A stretch of DNA of 64,000 bases from Loxodes magnus (Eukaryota; Ciliophora; Karyorelictea; Loxodida; Loxodidae). Location: the NCBI GenBank assembly GCA_946699065.1, contig CAMPDV010000924.1:62001-126000 (forward strand), written 5' to 3'. How positions within the stretch are numbered: position 1 is the first letter of the stretch; every line of letters begins with the position of its first letter. Below the pieces are notes generated by a model. The model was not told where the DNA came from. It searched no databases and was given only the letters and a program-made list of their open reading frames with translations. This document shows positions 48,963-63,396 of this stretch, in pieces. The position numbers and the translations under genes were made by a program.

Positions 48963-49850
48963 TTCATGCCAAGCTTTTATGTTTATATAAATTACAAATG
49001 AAAAAAAATTAAGAATAATGTTCTTTTAAAAAATTTCATATTTACATAAAAATTAATCTTATACAGTTTATTTTTATTATTTTTATTATTTATCTAATAA
49101 AATATCTTAATTTTTTATAAAGATAATCATATTCAATTTTATTGTATTTAAAAAGGACTTAATAGAATAATCAGCTTAGTCTAAATATAATTATCTTTAA
49201 TCTAGGAATTTAATATTCTAATAAGAGTAAATTTTAACAATTGTAAGTATATTTAATTTAATAGCAAAAAATCATTTTTTAATACTTTTTCATAATAAAT
49301 AAATAAATTATTTTTAGTATTTCTATCTTTATGCATCATTATCAACTATGATGATATAATTTAATTTTTAATTTATTTTAGTTTGCTTTATTATGATTTT
49401 CTTTCTAAAAATGTAAATGTGATTTTTAAATTTAATTATATATTTTGCTTCTTACAAGCTGTGTCATTTCTATTATTCAGTTTAAAAATTTTCTTAATTT
49501 TGCTATATTTCTAAATTTGTCATATAAGCAAATAAATTCTTCATTGAAAGAATATATTTTTAATTTTGATTTATTTTTAATAAAGGATTTCAAACCTTTT
49601 TTATTAGATTAAAGCTATTCTTATGAATCTGCTTAAATGAGGGATTTCAAAATTAATCTTTCATACTTTTAAACAATGATTTCGTATACTATTTTTATAA
49701 CCTTAAAATTATTTAATATAATAATAGATATTAAAATTTTATAATTAAAAGCAGTGAAATAAATCATAGATGTATTTATAAATTATCTAAGTTATTATTA
49801 TTATTATTATTTAACTAAATCTAAAATAAATATTTGCGTACCCTGGGTTT

Positions 49851-50617
49851 TCATATAGGTATCAGCGGAAATTTTTTTTTCGTTGTTGTATTCCACGATT
49901 TTTTTTATAAGGGATGATTACCACAAAGGAATCTCTTAGTTTCTTATGAATAATTTTTATTTATAAAATCGAGTTCAGTAATTCAAAGCTTATTTAGGTT
50001 TCTTCAGGTTCTTTGATCTTCATTGTGCTTGAGTAGCCTTCATTCTTTGCAATGTCTTAGTAGGTGATATTTAGATTGACAGTATCAACAATTTTTATAT
50101 TACTTCTCAGCTTTCTTCTTTGGATAAATCTTTCTTTCTAACATTTCACTTTTGCTTAGGTTTGAATCAATTTGTTCTTAACTTTATTTTTCTTAATGCA
50201 CCTATTAATGTAGATCTTCTTTTATAATCATTCTTTGTGATTATTTGAAGTTGGATTAAGACGTTTCGTAAATTTAATTTTTGTCACTAAACTGTTTTTT
50301 ATCAGTTAACTTTTAAGAATTAGCAATTCGTTATTTTAATCTTCTAAGTAGTTCATTAGCTCCCGGATTTTTTCTCCTTGATTAAAGAAAATTTCTTCAT
50401 ATTTCTCAATTTATGCTTTCATTTGTTCAATTTAATTTTAGAGTAATTTATTATTTTGAACTCCAGGATTAACTTATTCAGTAAGGTCGACCATTATTTT
50501 TCCCTCTGAAGATGAGCTAGACTCTCGATTCTGTCTTTGTTTTTTTAGTTCCTCATCAGTCGTTTGCTTTCTTTCTTTTCTTTGTTAATTCTTTGAAAGT
50601 CGGATATTCTACTCCAT
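49851..50617 (-). CDS. Coiled-coil/CCHC-family gene B, unit 2 copy
   Basis: This is the counterpart of 20170-20949. Before the zinc knuckle the A lost in unit 1 is present, so KKAEKQYKNCWYC reads in frame (knuckle 50090-50049). The Trp of CWYC is TGA here and TGG in unit 1, a silent difference under the proposed code. The 3' part has more substitutions than unit 1. Confidence 0.6.
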
Positions 50618-50698
50618 TTTTTTAACTATTATAAATTATCTAAATTATTAATAATATTAATAATAAACTAAATTAAGTGTTTGAGGCTTTGAGGAATC

Positions 50699-51375
50699 TC
50701 AATCTCATTTCCACTGCTAACCAGTGATCACTCCTGGAGGTTTAAAATAAAAGTTAGGGTCATCTAGTTTTTTCGGAATTCTGTAACTTGATTGGAAAAT
50801 TCTCTTTCTATAGATTCTTCCGTCCATCGTCACATAAATTCTTGCTAATTCTCTTCATACTTCTTCGCTGTTTCTCTTCATCTGTTCTTTGCATATCTTG
50901 CATCTCTTGTAATTATGGAATCTTGATTAACACAGATAACATCTCTTGATGATCCTTCTAATATTGGTTGTTTCTATTTGTCTGTCGTCTTCTACTTCCA
51001 TTTTTATTTCTTAGATTAAAGGTTCTATTCTTTTTACCCAAATTGTTTTTCTTCGCTTACTTATTTGACTAATCTTTCTTCAGTGTTTTAACTTTTTGCT
51101 AATAATTTTTTGTTTTCTTGCTTTAATATTTTGACTTCTTCTTACAGAATTCGAGCAGATTTCAAAAGAGTTTCAATTAGTATTTATTCTTCATTTTCTG
51201 CTTTTGCATTATTGGATTTCATATAGCTACTTGGTCTTGGTTTAGTAAGAAAGTAAATATTTTATTATTCGTTTTCTTCTGTTTCTGTTTATTTAAGTTC
51301 TTATTTTATTTAAGATTGTCTTTGATTTTCTACTGTTGTAGGTTAAGAAAATGATTATTTGACTAAAGAAGACAT
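50699..51375 (-). CDS. Coiled-coil/CCHC-family gene C, unit 2 copy
   Basis: This is the counterpart of 21031-21707. The start peptide is the same, the knuckle CYLCQSRFHNYKRC is intact, and the coiled coil carries some substitutions. It shares the frame change at the A-run near the middle. Confidence 0.55.
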
Positions 51376-51917
51376 GGTGGATGAAGAATTAGAAGTCTCT
51401 GGTTTTTGCTCGTTTATCTATCCTGGAAAAGAGCGTTCTTACGTTGTGGGATTTTTGAAATGATCTAAGTTATTAAGATAAATTAGAATTTTGATTAAAA
51501 GATTTAATAAATGTTTATATAATAAATGTATATCTTTTTTAAAGGAATTGTAACTAACTTTAAATATTGTGTTAAATGATCTCCTTTTAGGTATCTTTTT
51601 GATTATTTAAGTTGATTAGGTTCTCTAAAATATTAGTTTGGTTTTATCTGTAAATAATTTGAGGTAAAATATTTAACTAGAAATTGTAGATTAAGGAAAT
51701 ATTTTTATAATTTAGACTGACAATTAAAAATATTTTAGGCTTATATAAATTATCATGCATTTCTCTTAATTAGCTATTTAAATATTTTAAATGATAACTC
51801 TTGGAAATAAATTAAATTTTCAATTAAATAAAGATAGCTTTCTAATGTTATAATACATTCTCTGAGTAGTGACTTTATAATTTAAAAAAGTCTCGCATTT
51901 AAAAATAAACATACAAC

Positions 51918-54900
51918 TAAATTTCTCTTTTTCCATTTTAAAATTTAGGCTATTTGTTTGTCTTATCTTAGCTTTACTTACTAACTTTGATGGAAAAGTT
52001 TGAAAATTGATATATGAGAGTGATTATAATAATTAAATATGAGCTTCTATGAATATTAAGCTAAAATAAAAGTTTAGAATAATTGGAAATATTTACTAAA
52101 AGTTAAAATTATCCTATCTATACATAAATCAAAGATATAAATTTAACTTATATCAAATAATTCCTTTCTAATTAAATAAACTATTTTTTATATAATTTTC
52201 TATATTTTTTGATTTTAACATTTTCAAACTTTTCTTATTATTGCTTAAGAAACAAGAATATGCCTTTATCATTTTAAATTCTATGCTATTTAACTTGGCT
52301 ACTTATAATTAGCTTTATACTTTTAGCTTTTTCTCTAATAATTTATGATAAACAAATAATTTCTAATAATTAAACTACCATATATATTCTTAAAATATAA
52401 GCAATTCTGGAAATTTATTAGAATATTAAGGTTATTTTTGAGGTTTAAATCAAAGATATATTTAGCAGACAATAATTTCTATGAAACACAATTTATTTAA
52501 AATAAGTATGTTAATATTCGATCTCTATAAATAAATATCTTGCTTTTGATAGTTTCAGCTTTATTTATTAGATGCTTTAAATGTAAAATTAATTCAAAAT
52601 ATCTAGATTCTTCACTTTATCTAGCATATTTCTACTTACACTTTATTATTTGCAAGAGAGCAATTAACATAGTTTATGACCAAAATTTTAGCTAACAGAG
52701 CTTTAATCTAAAAAGATAAAAGTAAAGAAAGCAAATTCATAAAACTAATTATCTGATCACTCTAATTGAGTGATTTCATTTAGAACAAATAACTATTCAA
52801 ATTATAATCAAGCAATGTATAAACAAACCATTTATATTGTCATTCAATATTTTTTTAATAAGATTCTAATTAATTCAGAAGAATCCAAATTCTAAATTAC
52901 TTTTAAGGTCTATCTTCATAGCCAAATTTTATTTATTTAAACTTACCAAAAATTATCTCAGTTAAATAAATATAACTCTTCAAAATTTTAAATTAAGTTC
53001 ATTAGTTTTCTAAGCTTTTGTCAAAGATAAATATAAATCTAAATATTATTCTCTTTTTAACCCAAAATAAGTTCCCCAAAAGGCTTTCTTTATTTTCACT
53101 TTGCTAATTAGTTCATTTAAGTATTTACATTTCTATTTTTATGATATTAATATAGTAGTTTTTTATCTAACAAAATTTAAAGTTTTATGTGCTTAGATAA
53201 AGCTTTCCAAAAGCTAAACGATAGCACGAACTTCAATTTGTATTTATTTAAAATTTTAAGAAAATTAATAAATTATTGCATTAATTCTAGATTCTTCTAC
53301 GTTAATTAGAGATATTTGTTCTATATCATTAGATATTTATTTAAGCTTTGGATGTAGTGACTACTTCTCAGTTATTCTAATAATTTTCTAATGTTGTTCA
53401 ATTATAGTTGATTAAATTGATCAGGTAAATTTAGTTCCAAAGGTATTAGTGTAGTGTAAATTAGCAAAGTATTTGGTTTAAAAAGTAATAAATGAATAAA
53501 AGACATTTGACAATAAATGGTTTAGATATAATTCTATTAGAAATCTTTAAAATAGCGTAGATAGTAGAAATTACTTAAATGTGTTTTATCTTTTGTCTCT
53601 TATTATTTCGCTATTAATTTTATTAAATAAATTTACCATTATTTATTTATAAATTACCATTTATGCCTTACTTAAAGGAGATCAACTTTAATCAACTAAA
53701 TTAAAGGTAAACACTATTTCAATAAGCTATTGCAATGTCTTTTAAACTTTAAGATATAAGACTTAATACTTTATCATCATTAAACCAATATAATTACTAA
53801 AGCAAGCCAACCATATTTAGTTATTCTATTTTATCTTTCAACAGTAATATGATATAAGCATAGTTCTATATTTCAATTTATATCAAACAAACTAAAATAA
53901 TAATAGTTAGAAAGGATAATAGATTTAACTAAAATAACTAACAAGTTAAATACATTTAATAACTAACCTTGGAATTCAAATATACCTAATTCATTAATTT
54001 AACATCTTCTAAATTATTAGATTTATATTTTACATTTATTACTCCTTTCAATTAACCAACATTGCCTTTAAATTTAAACTACATTTTCACTAATATATCT
54101 TTAGATAATATACTAGTCCATCTTAGAACTTTTCTTATTTATTGGCTAAACATTAAGTTCAAATCTTTAAGAATCAAATTTTATCATCAAAATATTAATC
54201 GAAAACTTAGGATACCATCTGCTGTTTTCCAATAATATTCAATGCTTGTTTTAATTATTTACACTGTCATATCTTATTAAAACTCTTTTAACTTATTAAT
54301 TAACTTCCTTCAACAGCAGCTAAGATCATTTCTTTCATAATCTCCTTAAAAATAAATTTTCCTTCTATGAAATCAACAAGTTTCAGTAATTTGCATCCAA
54401 TTGATAATCTTCATAATTATTTGAATAATTACACTCTTAAGCAAAGTAATTTCCTTTACCATACAGTTTTAATGAAAATAATTTTACACTTAAACTTTTT
54501 CTTGAATAATATTTAGAGCATTTATTTTCTTTTTCCTATGAAGTAGCAGTTTTCTTTCTACATCCTTTTGATAATTCTTGGTATTTTTCTTAGCATTAGC
54601 TATAAGAATATAATGTTAATGCAAATTAAATTATTAACTTATTCAATTTTTTAAATCTGGAAATGTTTAGCTATTTGACTCATCCAACTATATATGTCTT
54701 TTTTGGATGATTTCCTGTTGTTACTAAATTAGTTTAAAAGAATTATACTGATCAATGAAAGTTGATCACGAAGTTGTAATTTGTTTATGAGTAGAATAAA
54801 ATTTTGGGCAGGTTTAATGTATTTATTTAGATTAGCAAGTTACTGTTGCACACTAGCAAATGTATAAAAGGATTTTTAAACTAGTTTATTAAACTTGATT

Positions 54901-56725
54901 ACATGATTAGTATTTTAAGGTTTAATTGAATACTTAATATCTTAAAGTTAGCTAAATGTTATATGGTTTTAGTAAATCTAATTAGGATTACTTGGTTAGA
55001 AGCAAAGAATACTGGTTTGAATATTTGGGTTGAAAATAAATTTGAGTATTATTAAATTTGGTGCTTAAAGTTAGTCATGCAAATATAGGAAGTGGATGTT
55101 CTATTCCTTTTGATTTCAGAAAATTTTGGTTTAATATAATTTAAAACTCTAAATAATATCGGTATCCTGTAAATTTCTAATTTTCTTTTCCTTTGCAATG
55201 ATCCCAGCCACATATAGTACAGTTGATGTCTTTTGTTTGTTTAAATAGTCCATGTAGTTGGTCTATGAAGAAAGCTATCTAAGCATAATAAAGCAATAAT
55301 TAATTTCTATAATTCTTTCTTCTTTAACTTTGACTTATAATTGTAAGATTTTCTGATGCAAAGCTAGTAGCTAATAAATTAAACTAAGTTAAATTCCCTA
55401 AGTAAGCACATTTAATGGGATTGATAGCAATAAAATAATCTAATGAATGCCTTGAATCGCATTATTAGGATCTAAAATGATTTTGGTGCAGAAATTGCAA
55501 TTTACTAGTATTTTTATAAAGAATTATAAAATAGGTTGGCACTCTTAACATTGCTGACTTAACTCTTTAATACTTATTTAATTTTAACTTAAAAGTTCTA
55601 GTAAATATCATAAAGCTATTAACTACTATATAGCTTAATGATTTAATTTAGCATTTCCAAGATTTTGTATAACTTTAATAGCTCCACTTGTTGAAATGAT
55701 TGTTGCTATTAAATGTTTGATAAGAATAATTTTTGATAAGCTTATGCTTTTGATTAATAGTGATATACATTGATTTGCCTTTAACTAATTGATTTACTAA
55801 AATAGATTTAACTTTATAATAAAGCATTCTAATTAATATACTGCTTGCTTATTTAAAAACTAAATTATTTAATAACCAGAACAAATAGTTAAATAATAAG
55901 GGTGCTAGCAACTAATATATGAAGGAAAGTAATAAACTTAGCTTAATCATTTAAATATGCTACTTATTTCCAGCTTTAAGTCAATTGCTAAATTTCCTTT
56001 TGCATCAATTAAGATATTTTACAATTGCTTAACTGTTTTTTCTAAATAATCAATAGGTTATGGAGTTTCCTTAGCTTGTGATAACATCAAAATTATTAAA
56101 TTTAATTTTAGAGGCAATGCTTATTTAAATACTCTTAAACTACATAAAATAATTATAAAATTTAACCTTAGATCTAGATTTAAGTCTTTTAAGAGAGGAT
56201 AGAAGTATTAAAGGCTATTTACATGATCAAACTAAATAAAGCTTATAATTGTTTTTAAAGCTTTTGATTGTATTGAATTTTGCTTTATTGCTAGTTTTAT
56301 TAAACAATTATGAAATATCTAACTTACTATTTATTATTTCTTATGCTTTCATTTAGCTAAATTTGTTCTATAGCAAAGGTTGTTTCTTAATCAATATAAT
56401 ATTATGAATAAATTGCTATTTTAGTTATTAGATAGAGTATCCTAACATTAAAGGTATGATGTTCAATGCTAAAGAGATTGCTAGAATTTTCTATTATATT
56501 GTAAAATACCTGACAATCTATATAGATAAATCAAGCTATTAAGAGTTACTAAATTGGTTAGATATTTCTATATAGGTATTGCTTAATTAATTTCGAATAA
56601 AATCCTGTCTATTATAATTAAATGCTCATTTGATATATTAGAGTTACTAATATTTCCAAATTATTACAAAAATTAATTGATAGAGAGCTAGGCTCAAATA
56701 AATTTAAATAGCTTAAGCAGATTAA
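51918..56725 (-). CDS. Large helical HEAT/ARM-like protein, unit 2 copy
   Basis: This is the counterpart of 22250-27060 and almost identical throughout. Differences cluster at about 54250-54660. The same coding segments and frame changes are present. Start and end are approximate. Confidence 0.48.
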
Positions 56726-56880
56726 AGCCCTATTTTCTAATTTTTAAATCTAGAACTTTAATTTAATAATTTAGTAAACCAATTTAATATTATTAACTAT
56801 TATGATTATGAACAATTATATTTCTTTATTTCTATTATGCTAAAAACTCAAGATCAAAACACTTTTTTACATTCTTTTTA

Positions 56881-57300
56881 TCAAATTTTATTTTAACTTT
56901 TGAAGTCATCATCGTGTCTTCTTTCTATTAATAACATACTTTCTATATAAAACCTGCATAATCTATTTGTAAAAAGCATAGTTCCCTTTATGTTTATAGT
57001 TTTAGTTCTAAATGTCTCTCTTTTTTCATATTTTTTATAAGAATTTACATTTAGTAAATGTTCACAGCTTAGATTCCTTAGATTCTCAATTTTTATGGTT
57101 TTCTCTATCAAATTTATTGGTTCTTCCTTTTTTATTGGTTTTAAGATAACTATTTTCTGCAAAGGCTTAATTTTTCGCTTTAACTTTTTATTAATTTAAA
57201 ATTATTTCTTCAAATATGAACTTAAAAACACTGAGGCATCTTGCTCTTGATTTATAACTCTTTTTCTTAATCTAAACAGAAATCCAATATTTTTTAGCAT
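56881..57300 (-). CDS. Small basic protein, unit 2 copy
   Basis: This is the counterpart of 27217-27636. The C-terminal 270 bases are identical, and the ATG at 57300 is conserved. Confidence 0.45.
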
Positions 57301-57919
57301 TGTTTTCTTAATTTTTTCTACTTTGAAAGTTTTCAAAATATAACTGCTTTGATGGTTTTAAAGTTGAATTAGTTAGTACTGGACTCTATTGTCGAATCAC
57401 CTATTATCTGGTTATAAATTGATAATAAATGTGTTGCTTTTGTAAGAGCTTGGAATATTATTGTTCCTTTTTAGTTGATTTGTATTTTTTAAATGATTTG
57501 TTGAGGATGATAATTAAATTTATAATTGTTTAAAATATATTAAATAATAAATTACTAAGATAATAGAATATATTAAGTTCAAATATTTTTCTATTTGAGA
57601 TCTTCTTAAAATCAAATAAAAACTAATTTATTTCTAAATGTGAGTAAAAGGACTTTGTAGTGAGTATAGTTTTCATTTTAGTTATAAAATCACTTTCATT
57701 TATTAAGTTTATTTTGTCATGCAATTAAAAACTAATAAACTTTTAATTAACTATTAGTTGCTTCATCTTAGATCTAATTTTATTATTTCCATTCTTATTT
57801 ATTTCTAAGTTCCATAAGTAGGATATAACTTCTATTCCTTGCTATATTCACTTAGAATAAACCTAATTTTTAATCTTTTTAGTTTATAAGCAAAGAAACT
57901 ATTTTCTTATCAAATCAAA

Positions 57920-60900
57920 ATGCTACCCTTGCTTATACTCCTTGCTATTCTATTCAAAGCTGACTCTCTAAATGTACTTATAGTAAGTTCTCCACATACA
58001 ATTCCTTACATTTCAGATGCTTTAACTTATCAAATTTACTAGAGTAAGTTTGAATAAACTAACTTTTAACTAATTCCTTTATACTTAGAAAATTAAGACT
58101 TTTAACTAACTGAAATTGAAACTAAAATAAGAGTTTTAGACATTTAAATCATTCTTGATATTAGCTTCAATCACTTTTACACACAAACAATTAGTTAGTT
58201 AAGTAAGCTATGCCTTTATTGCTTATAGAAGCGATAAATCACTTTAAATCCAAAATCTTTACTAAATAATGCCAACCTATCAGTAACAAGGAATGCCTCT
58301 GCAAACTCTATTTCACTAAATCTTAAAAAAATATCTTACTTAAGCTAGTAGGAGTACACCTTTTATAAGCCAAGTCAATACTTTTATCAGACCATAATAA
58401 GAATAAGTACTTCAGTTCATATTCCACTCAATATTATGGCTTTAATTAAAACCAATGTCAAAATACTTCAATCCAAAATACCCTGTTCAATGAAGTAAAG
58501 CTATCACAATTATCTTAATACAAGCAGATATATGCTGATAGGCCTTTATTTTAAACCTACCAACATTTTACTAAATGGCCAGAAGTTAGTATGCCTCAGT
58601 AATAGGACTAGAATCATCAAACTTAATAAAAGCTGAACTAACTCAGTTAGTTTAAGAAAATTCCAAGATTCATTTAAGTATTCTAGATAACGGAATGATC
58701 GCTTTAACACCAAAATAATTTATTCCAGGAAACTATTTGGAACTAACTGCATATTATGTTTTAAGAACCTTAAAATTCATAGATTATATCAATTAATTTA
58801 GAGATTTCAACTTGGACAAAACTTATCCTGAGTTTTTCAAAATATATCAAAGCTTATTCTTTAATCAAAATAGACAGATTATAGCAGAGTTTTCAGTTTA
58901 TAATGTATAGAACAAAGAGCTTATAGAGGTTTATTAAATAGTTAACAATAATATTGTTTAAAAATCATCAATTATATATTCTGGCCCTAGCTCCATCCCT
59001 CCACCTGATAAAATCACAATTTAAATGTCTTACTCTACTAATGATAAAGAAAAAATGGCCAAAAACCTTATTTGGCGATTACAATTCCTCCTCTTCATAT
59101 TCCTTGCTTCATTGATTATATAAATAAAGATAAAAGCCTGCTCAGTAACTATTTGATAAGAGCTAATCCTCTTTCTTATGGAGGATTGAGATACAATATT
59201 AGTTATACTTTGTAAGTGTTTATAGAAAACTACTTTCAAATAGGAGTTGCTCATTTAGGAAGCTTAGTGATATCAAGCTGACTATCAGCTTATTATGTGT
59301 TATAAGCAATGAATGTGATAATTCCATATACATATATTAGTAGAGAAGATGAACTACAGAACATTTAAGAGCACTCAAATGCTTTAAATAATTATATCTC
59401 TTGGAAGTTCTTTGGAGATATGTACATTAAATACATTTAGAAAAATAAATGAAATAGCTTTGGATTAATTTTCGAAGAAATAGAACCTTCTAACAAGAAA
59501 GTTAATGACTAAATTAAATAATGAGCCTAAAAGAACAATAAAAACATCCTTAATACCAATGAAACTACTTTTACTATTAATGTTCTTACATACGATTAAG
59601 ACTATTATGATAAGTTAGCTTGATAAATAATGCAAAAAGAAATAAAAATCATTCTAGCTTTTGCTCCTATAAATGTAGTTAAATCAGTTAGCACCCAATT
59701 AATGAAAATTGGATGAGAACCAGGTGATACTAATTTTAATATTTTATATACGGCTAACGTAGTTGAAAATTCAGCTGATGACGTTAATTAATTATAGAAG
59801 ATAAAAAAACTTTTGCAAGGGTCAATGACTATAACTCCGATTGAATAAATAGGAGAAGAAGAACAAAATATTAAAGAAATTCAAACTGATTGCTTGGATA
59901 TTCAAATTTCATCATGTTACTATGCAGAAGAAACTCTTATAATAGCTCATGGAATTTCAAATTGCATCAACTAAGGCTAAGATTATTCAAACCCTCAAAG
60001 TTTATCTCAAAGTATGAGACTTAATAAATTTATAGGATGTAGTGGAAATGTGAAGTTTTAATAGAGTAATACTTTTAGAGGAGATTTAAATTTTTATTTC
60101 ATTAACAATGTATATGATTCAGAATGAAATTTATGGTTAGTACCATATCTTGAATATTGCCCAACATGTGCCATTGTTTGGATTTTCCTAAAAAGTTCAC
60201 CACTTTGAAATGATAATACAACTCAGATTCCTTCAGATATATTTCAACTTTATAATAAAAAATACGATTTTTCCGAACGAAAAGTAAAGGATTTCACAAA
60301 AAGATATCCTTTAAATTTAGTTGGAATGTTAATTATTTTAATTTATACTCTTATTATTACAATTGTTGGATATAGAATTTGAAGAAAAAAAAATTACCAA
60401 ATTTAGAGAAAGAAGTATGACTTTCAAATTAAGATTAATTATTTACCTTTTTATTAGTCATAAATTTGCTATAGATTTTAGCTGTTGGGCCAAATCTTTC
60501 TGATTTATTTAATAAATAAGTAGACATTTTAATAAAAACCTTTGTATTTGATATAATTGGAATTAGTTTTACATTTGAAGTTTTTTGAACCTTATTTTAT
60601 TTATGTGTAATCATTGCTTTGTTACAATCATTTTTATTTAGGTTTGAAATTATCTTCGAAATAATTTTTTCTTTATGAGATAACTAGGAAGTCTTTCTTT
60701 TAATTTGTCTCTAGTTCTGACTGAAATCACATTTTTGCCAGTTTTGTATATTTTATTGGAACTTTTCTAGTGTATATATGGAAGAGATGAAAATCTTGAT
60801 CTTGAACTCAATTGAAGTGAAAGTATACTGATGTCAGATTGCTCAATAAGCTGCTTCTCGCAGGTCCAGATTATTGGTTTTGCTGTGCCTTGCTTTTTTA

Positions 60901-61816
60901 GGATTTTATTTAGCAATGATTATTGTTTCATAGGCACACTGATAATATTTACATGAATACTTGCACATTAAATCCTAAATTGATAATAATAAAGACTTAT
61001 TTGGAAATTTAGTTAGTAACATTAAATAAACTAGGTAAGGAAAAATAGGAAATTGAGCATAGTTTGATTTACTCGTTTCTAATAATTGGTCTTTGAACTT
61101 TGAAGGTAAAGGGTTTCACTTATATTTTGATGTTTGTTTGTTTATGATATTTTATAGCTCATTAATAATAAAAGTATTGGGTAGCTCTCATATTTATATA
61201 TTTATTATTTACTCAATAGGCTCAGCTATCATCCTTTCTTTAGGTGTGATCTATTAAAATTACTTTCCTAATGTTCTAAAGTAACTGAAAGCTGACTTTT
61301 TAGATTTGCTTTTAGACCTTGGGCTAATATTTGTTTGGTAAGAGAAAATATGGGAATTGAGCAGAGAAGAATTAGTTTAATGAGAAAGAATTTATATTTA
61401 AATGTTGAAAAATCAGAAACTGTCTAGCAAGAGAAATTAAAATCAGCGCTTCTTTAAGCAAGAAAACAAAGTCTAATATAAATAAAAAATTTAGATATGA
61501 ACTTGCCTATGAAGAATGAGAAAATACCATCTAGGAAATAGAAATTGAAAAAGAAAAAAATTAAGATACTACAAAAGTAGAAAGTGGCTACTCAATGGAA
61601 ATTATTAATCATTTAGATAATTCAAATTTAAACATAAGCATGTAAAGTATAGAAATTCCCGATTAAAATAAAACAGATTAAAAATTTATTAAGATAAGTG
61701 ATTAAAATTAAACACATGAAAACCAAATTAGATTAAGTAGCCTAAATGAAGAAAAATAAAATAAATCAATGAGTAAAAACATTTCAAGAGCTTTAAGAGA
61801 ATTTGGATAAAGATGA
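57920..61816 (+). pseudogene. Full-length receptor gene, unit 2 copy with several frame breaks
   Basis: This is the counterpart of 28256-32154. Signal peptide, N-terminal part and the last membrane helices plus tail are nearly identical to unit 1. Between about 58980 and 60900 it differs by several percent and has four single-base losses: near 59050, 60385, 60620 and 60660. One Glu codon has become TAA, which is Gln in this code. The ectodomain and early membrane helices can no longer be read in one frame, so this copy looks inactive if the sequence is accurate. Confidence 0.62.
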
Positions 61817-62686
61817 TCAATCTATAAATAATAAAGGAATTATTTTTATAGAAAGCACAGAAGAAGTAATCTGAAAACACTTATTTTATTAGCTAAGATA
61901 TGAAATAATTTTTAAGATTTAAATAAAACCTAAAATCTATTAATAATTATTGATTTTTAATAAATTTCTATGTAAAACATTTATTTAAAACCATATAAAT
62001 TAAAGAAAAGCTATAAAGTTCATAAAAAGTGTTGCATTATATTTTATCATGTTTAAATTTTAAATTTTTAACTTATGAAAATAATTTATTAATAAGCAAA
62101 GATTAAAAAGAATTTATGAATCAAAGATTATACAAAGATGATAAAGTGCTGATTTAATAGTTAAAGTTTTAAAGTCTATATAAGAAGTATTAGATAAGCA
62201 ATTTTTAATTCTCTTATTATTTAAATAAGTAAGAGACATTTAGCTTCATTATTTAAAGTTGCTTATCATTTTTACATTTCTTAAGCAAAACTTTATAATT
62301 AACTAATTAAAAAGACCAACTTTTTAATTAAATCAAACCTAACTAATTTTTTCTTACTCTTTCAAAAGTTTCTAAAGCTTTTTGCTTTATAAAGTTTTTA
62401 AGGAATAGTTATTGAAAATTTTAGAGCAAGAAGATCTTAAATTAATTAGTTGGCTGTAGAGTTATTTAGATAAATTATAATTATAATACTTTATTACATT
62501 TTGCTATTTTACATCTTAAATACAATTTAATATTCTGGATTTTAAAAACTACCTAAAATTAGTTTATAAATTTAATAACAGATAATAGATTTAACCATCT
62601 AATTATGCCTTGCTAAACTATTTAGAATTCTTTACCTAATTCCATTATATATTATATGGTAAATCAATTAACTCAAATAACCTTAT
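61817..62686. other. AT-rich unit end, no gene
   Basis: It is nearly identical to 32155-33023, and no gene was seen. Confidence 0.45.
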
Positions 62687-62969
62687 AAATTGGGGATTCC
62701 AATGCTAGTAGTAATTAACTCAAGAGGCTGCTACTTTGGCTGATTGAATTCCTTCGCGACAATAATAATTTCTCATTTATACAAATTGATCTACTATAGA
62801 AACTCAAATATCCGACTTGAAAGAAATAAGAGTTTAAGAATAAATATAGTCAGCGTTTCTATAACTATACTTAGCTTATTTAATTCTGGAAATATGTGTT
62901 TCAGTTCAATGGGGAAAGTGACTTATATTGCTTTGATATTCAAACGGAAACTGGAGAGCTATGAAATGA
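62687..62969 (+). pseudogene. 5'-truncated kelch fragment, unit 3
   Basis: This is the counterpart of 2490-2770, ending at TGA 62967. A base is missing before the ACGGAAACTGG motif, which breaks the frame of the last kelch strand. Confidence 0.45.
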
Positions 62970-63396
62970 TAACTTAAAATTTTTATTTTACTAATAATTT
63001 TTTACATCCACACTAGCTTCCAAATTATAACCTACATAATCTTTTACCAATATAATATTCCTATCCTTTAGTTTAAAATTTATGAATAAATATATTATTT
63101 TTTAACAGAACAAAGTATATTCAATTCAAGTCTTTAAGCAAATATAAACTTAACTATGATAATCTCTATAAGCTTATAGTTTTAGATACCAAGTAAATTA
63201 TTAATGTACTGAGTCTGTTTAACTTTGCCAAATACAATTTTTCAGCTTCAAAATAAAAAAAACTAGTTTTGAGAGGAAAAGCTTAAATTATAGTTATAAT
63301 TATTGTAATCAAGTTCTTGAGTTTACTTACTAACTGAATCTAAATTATGTCTAAGAAGGTAAGAATCAATTTCTAAGGATTTAGATTTCTAATTTT

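Larger units (their letters stand above)
33024..62686. repeat. Tandem array unit 2 (about 29.7 kb)
   Basis: This is colinear with unit 1 over its full length, without the 843 bp insertion. Unit ends are defined by the recurrence of the AAATT(A/G)GGGATTC junction string at 33024 and 62687. Confidence 0.93.
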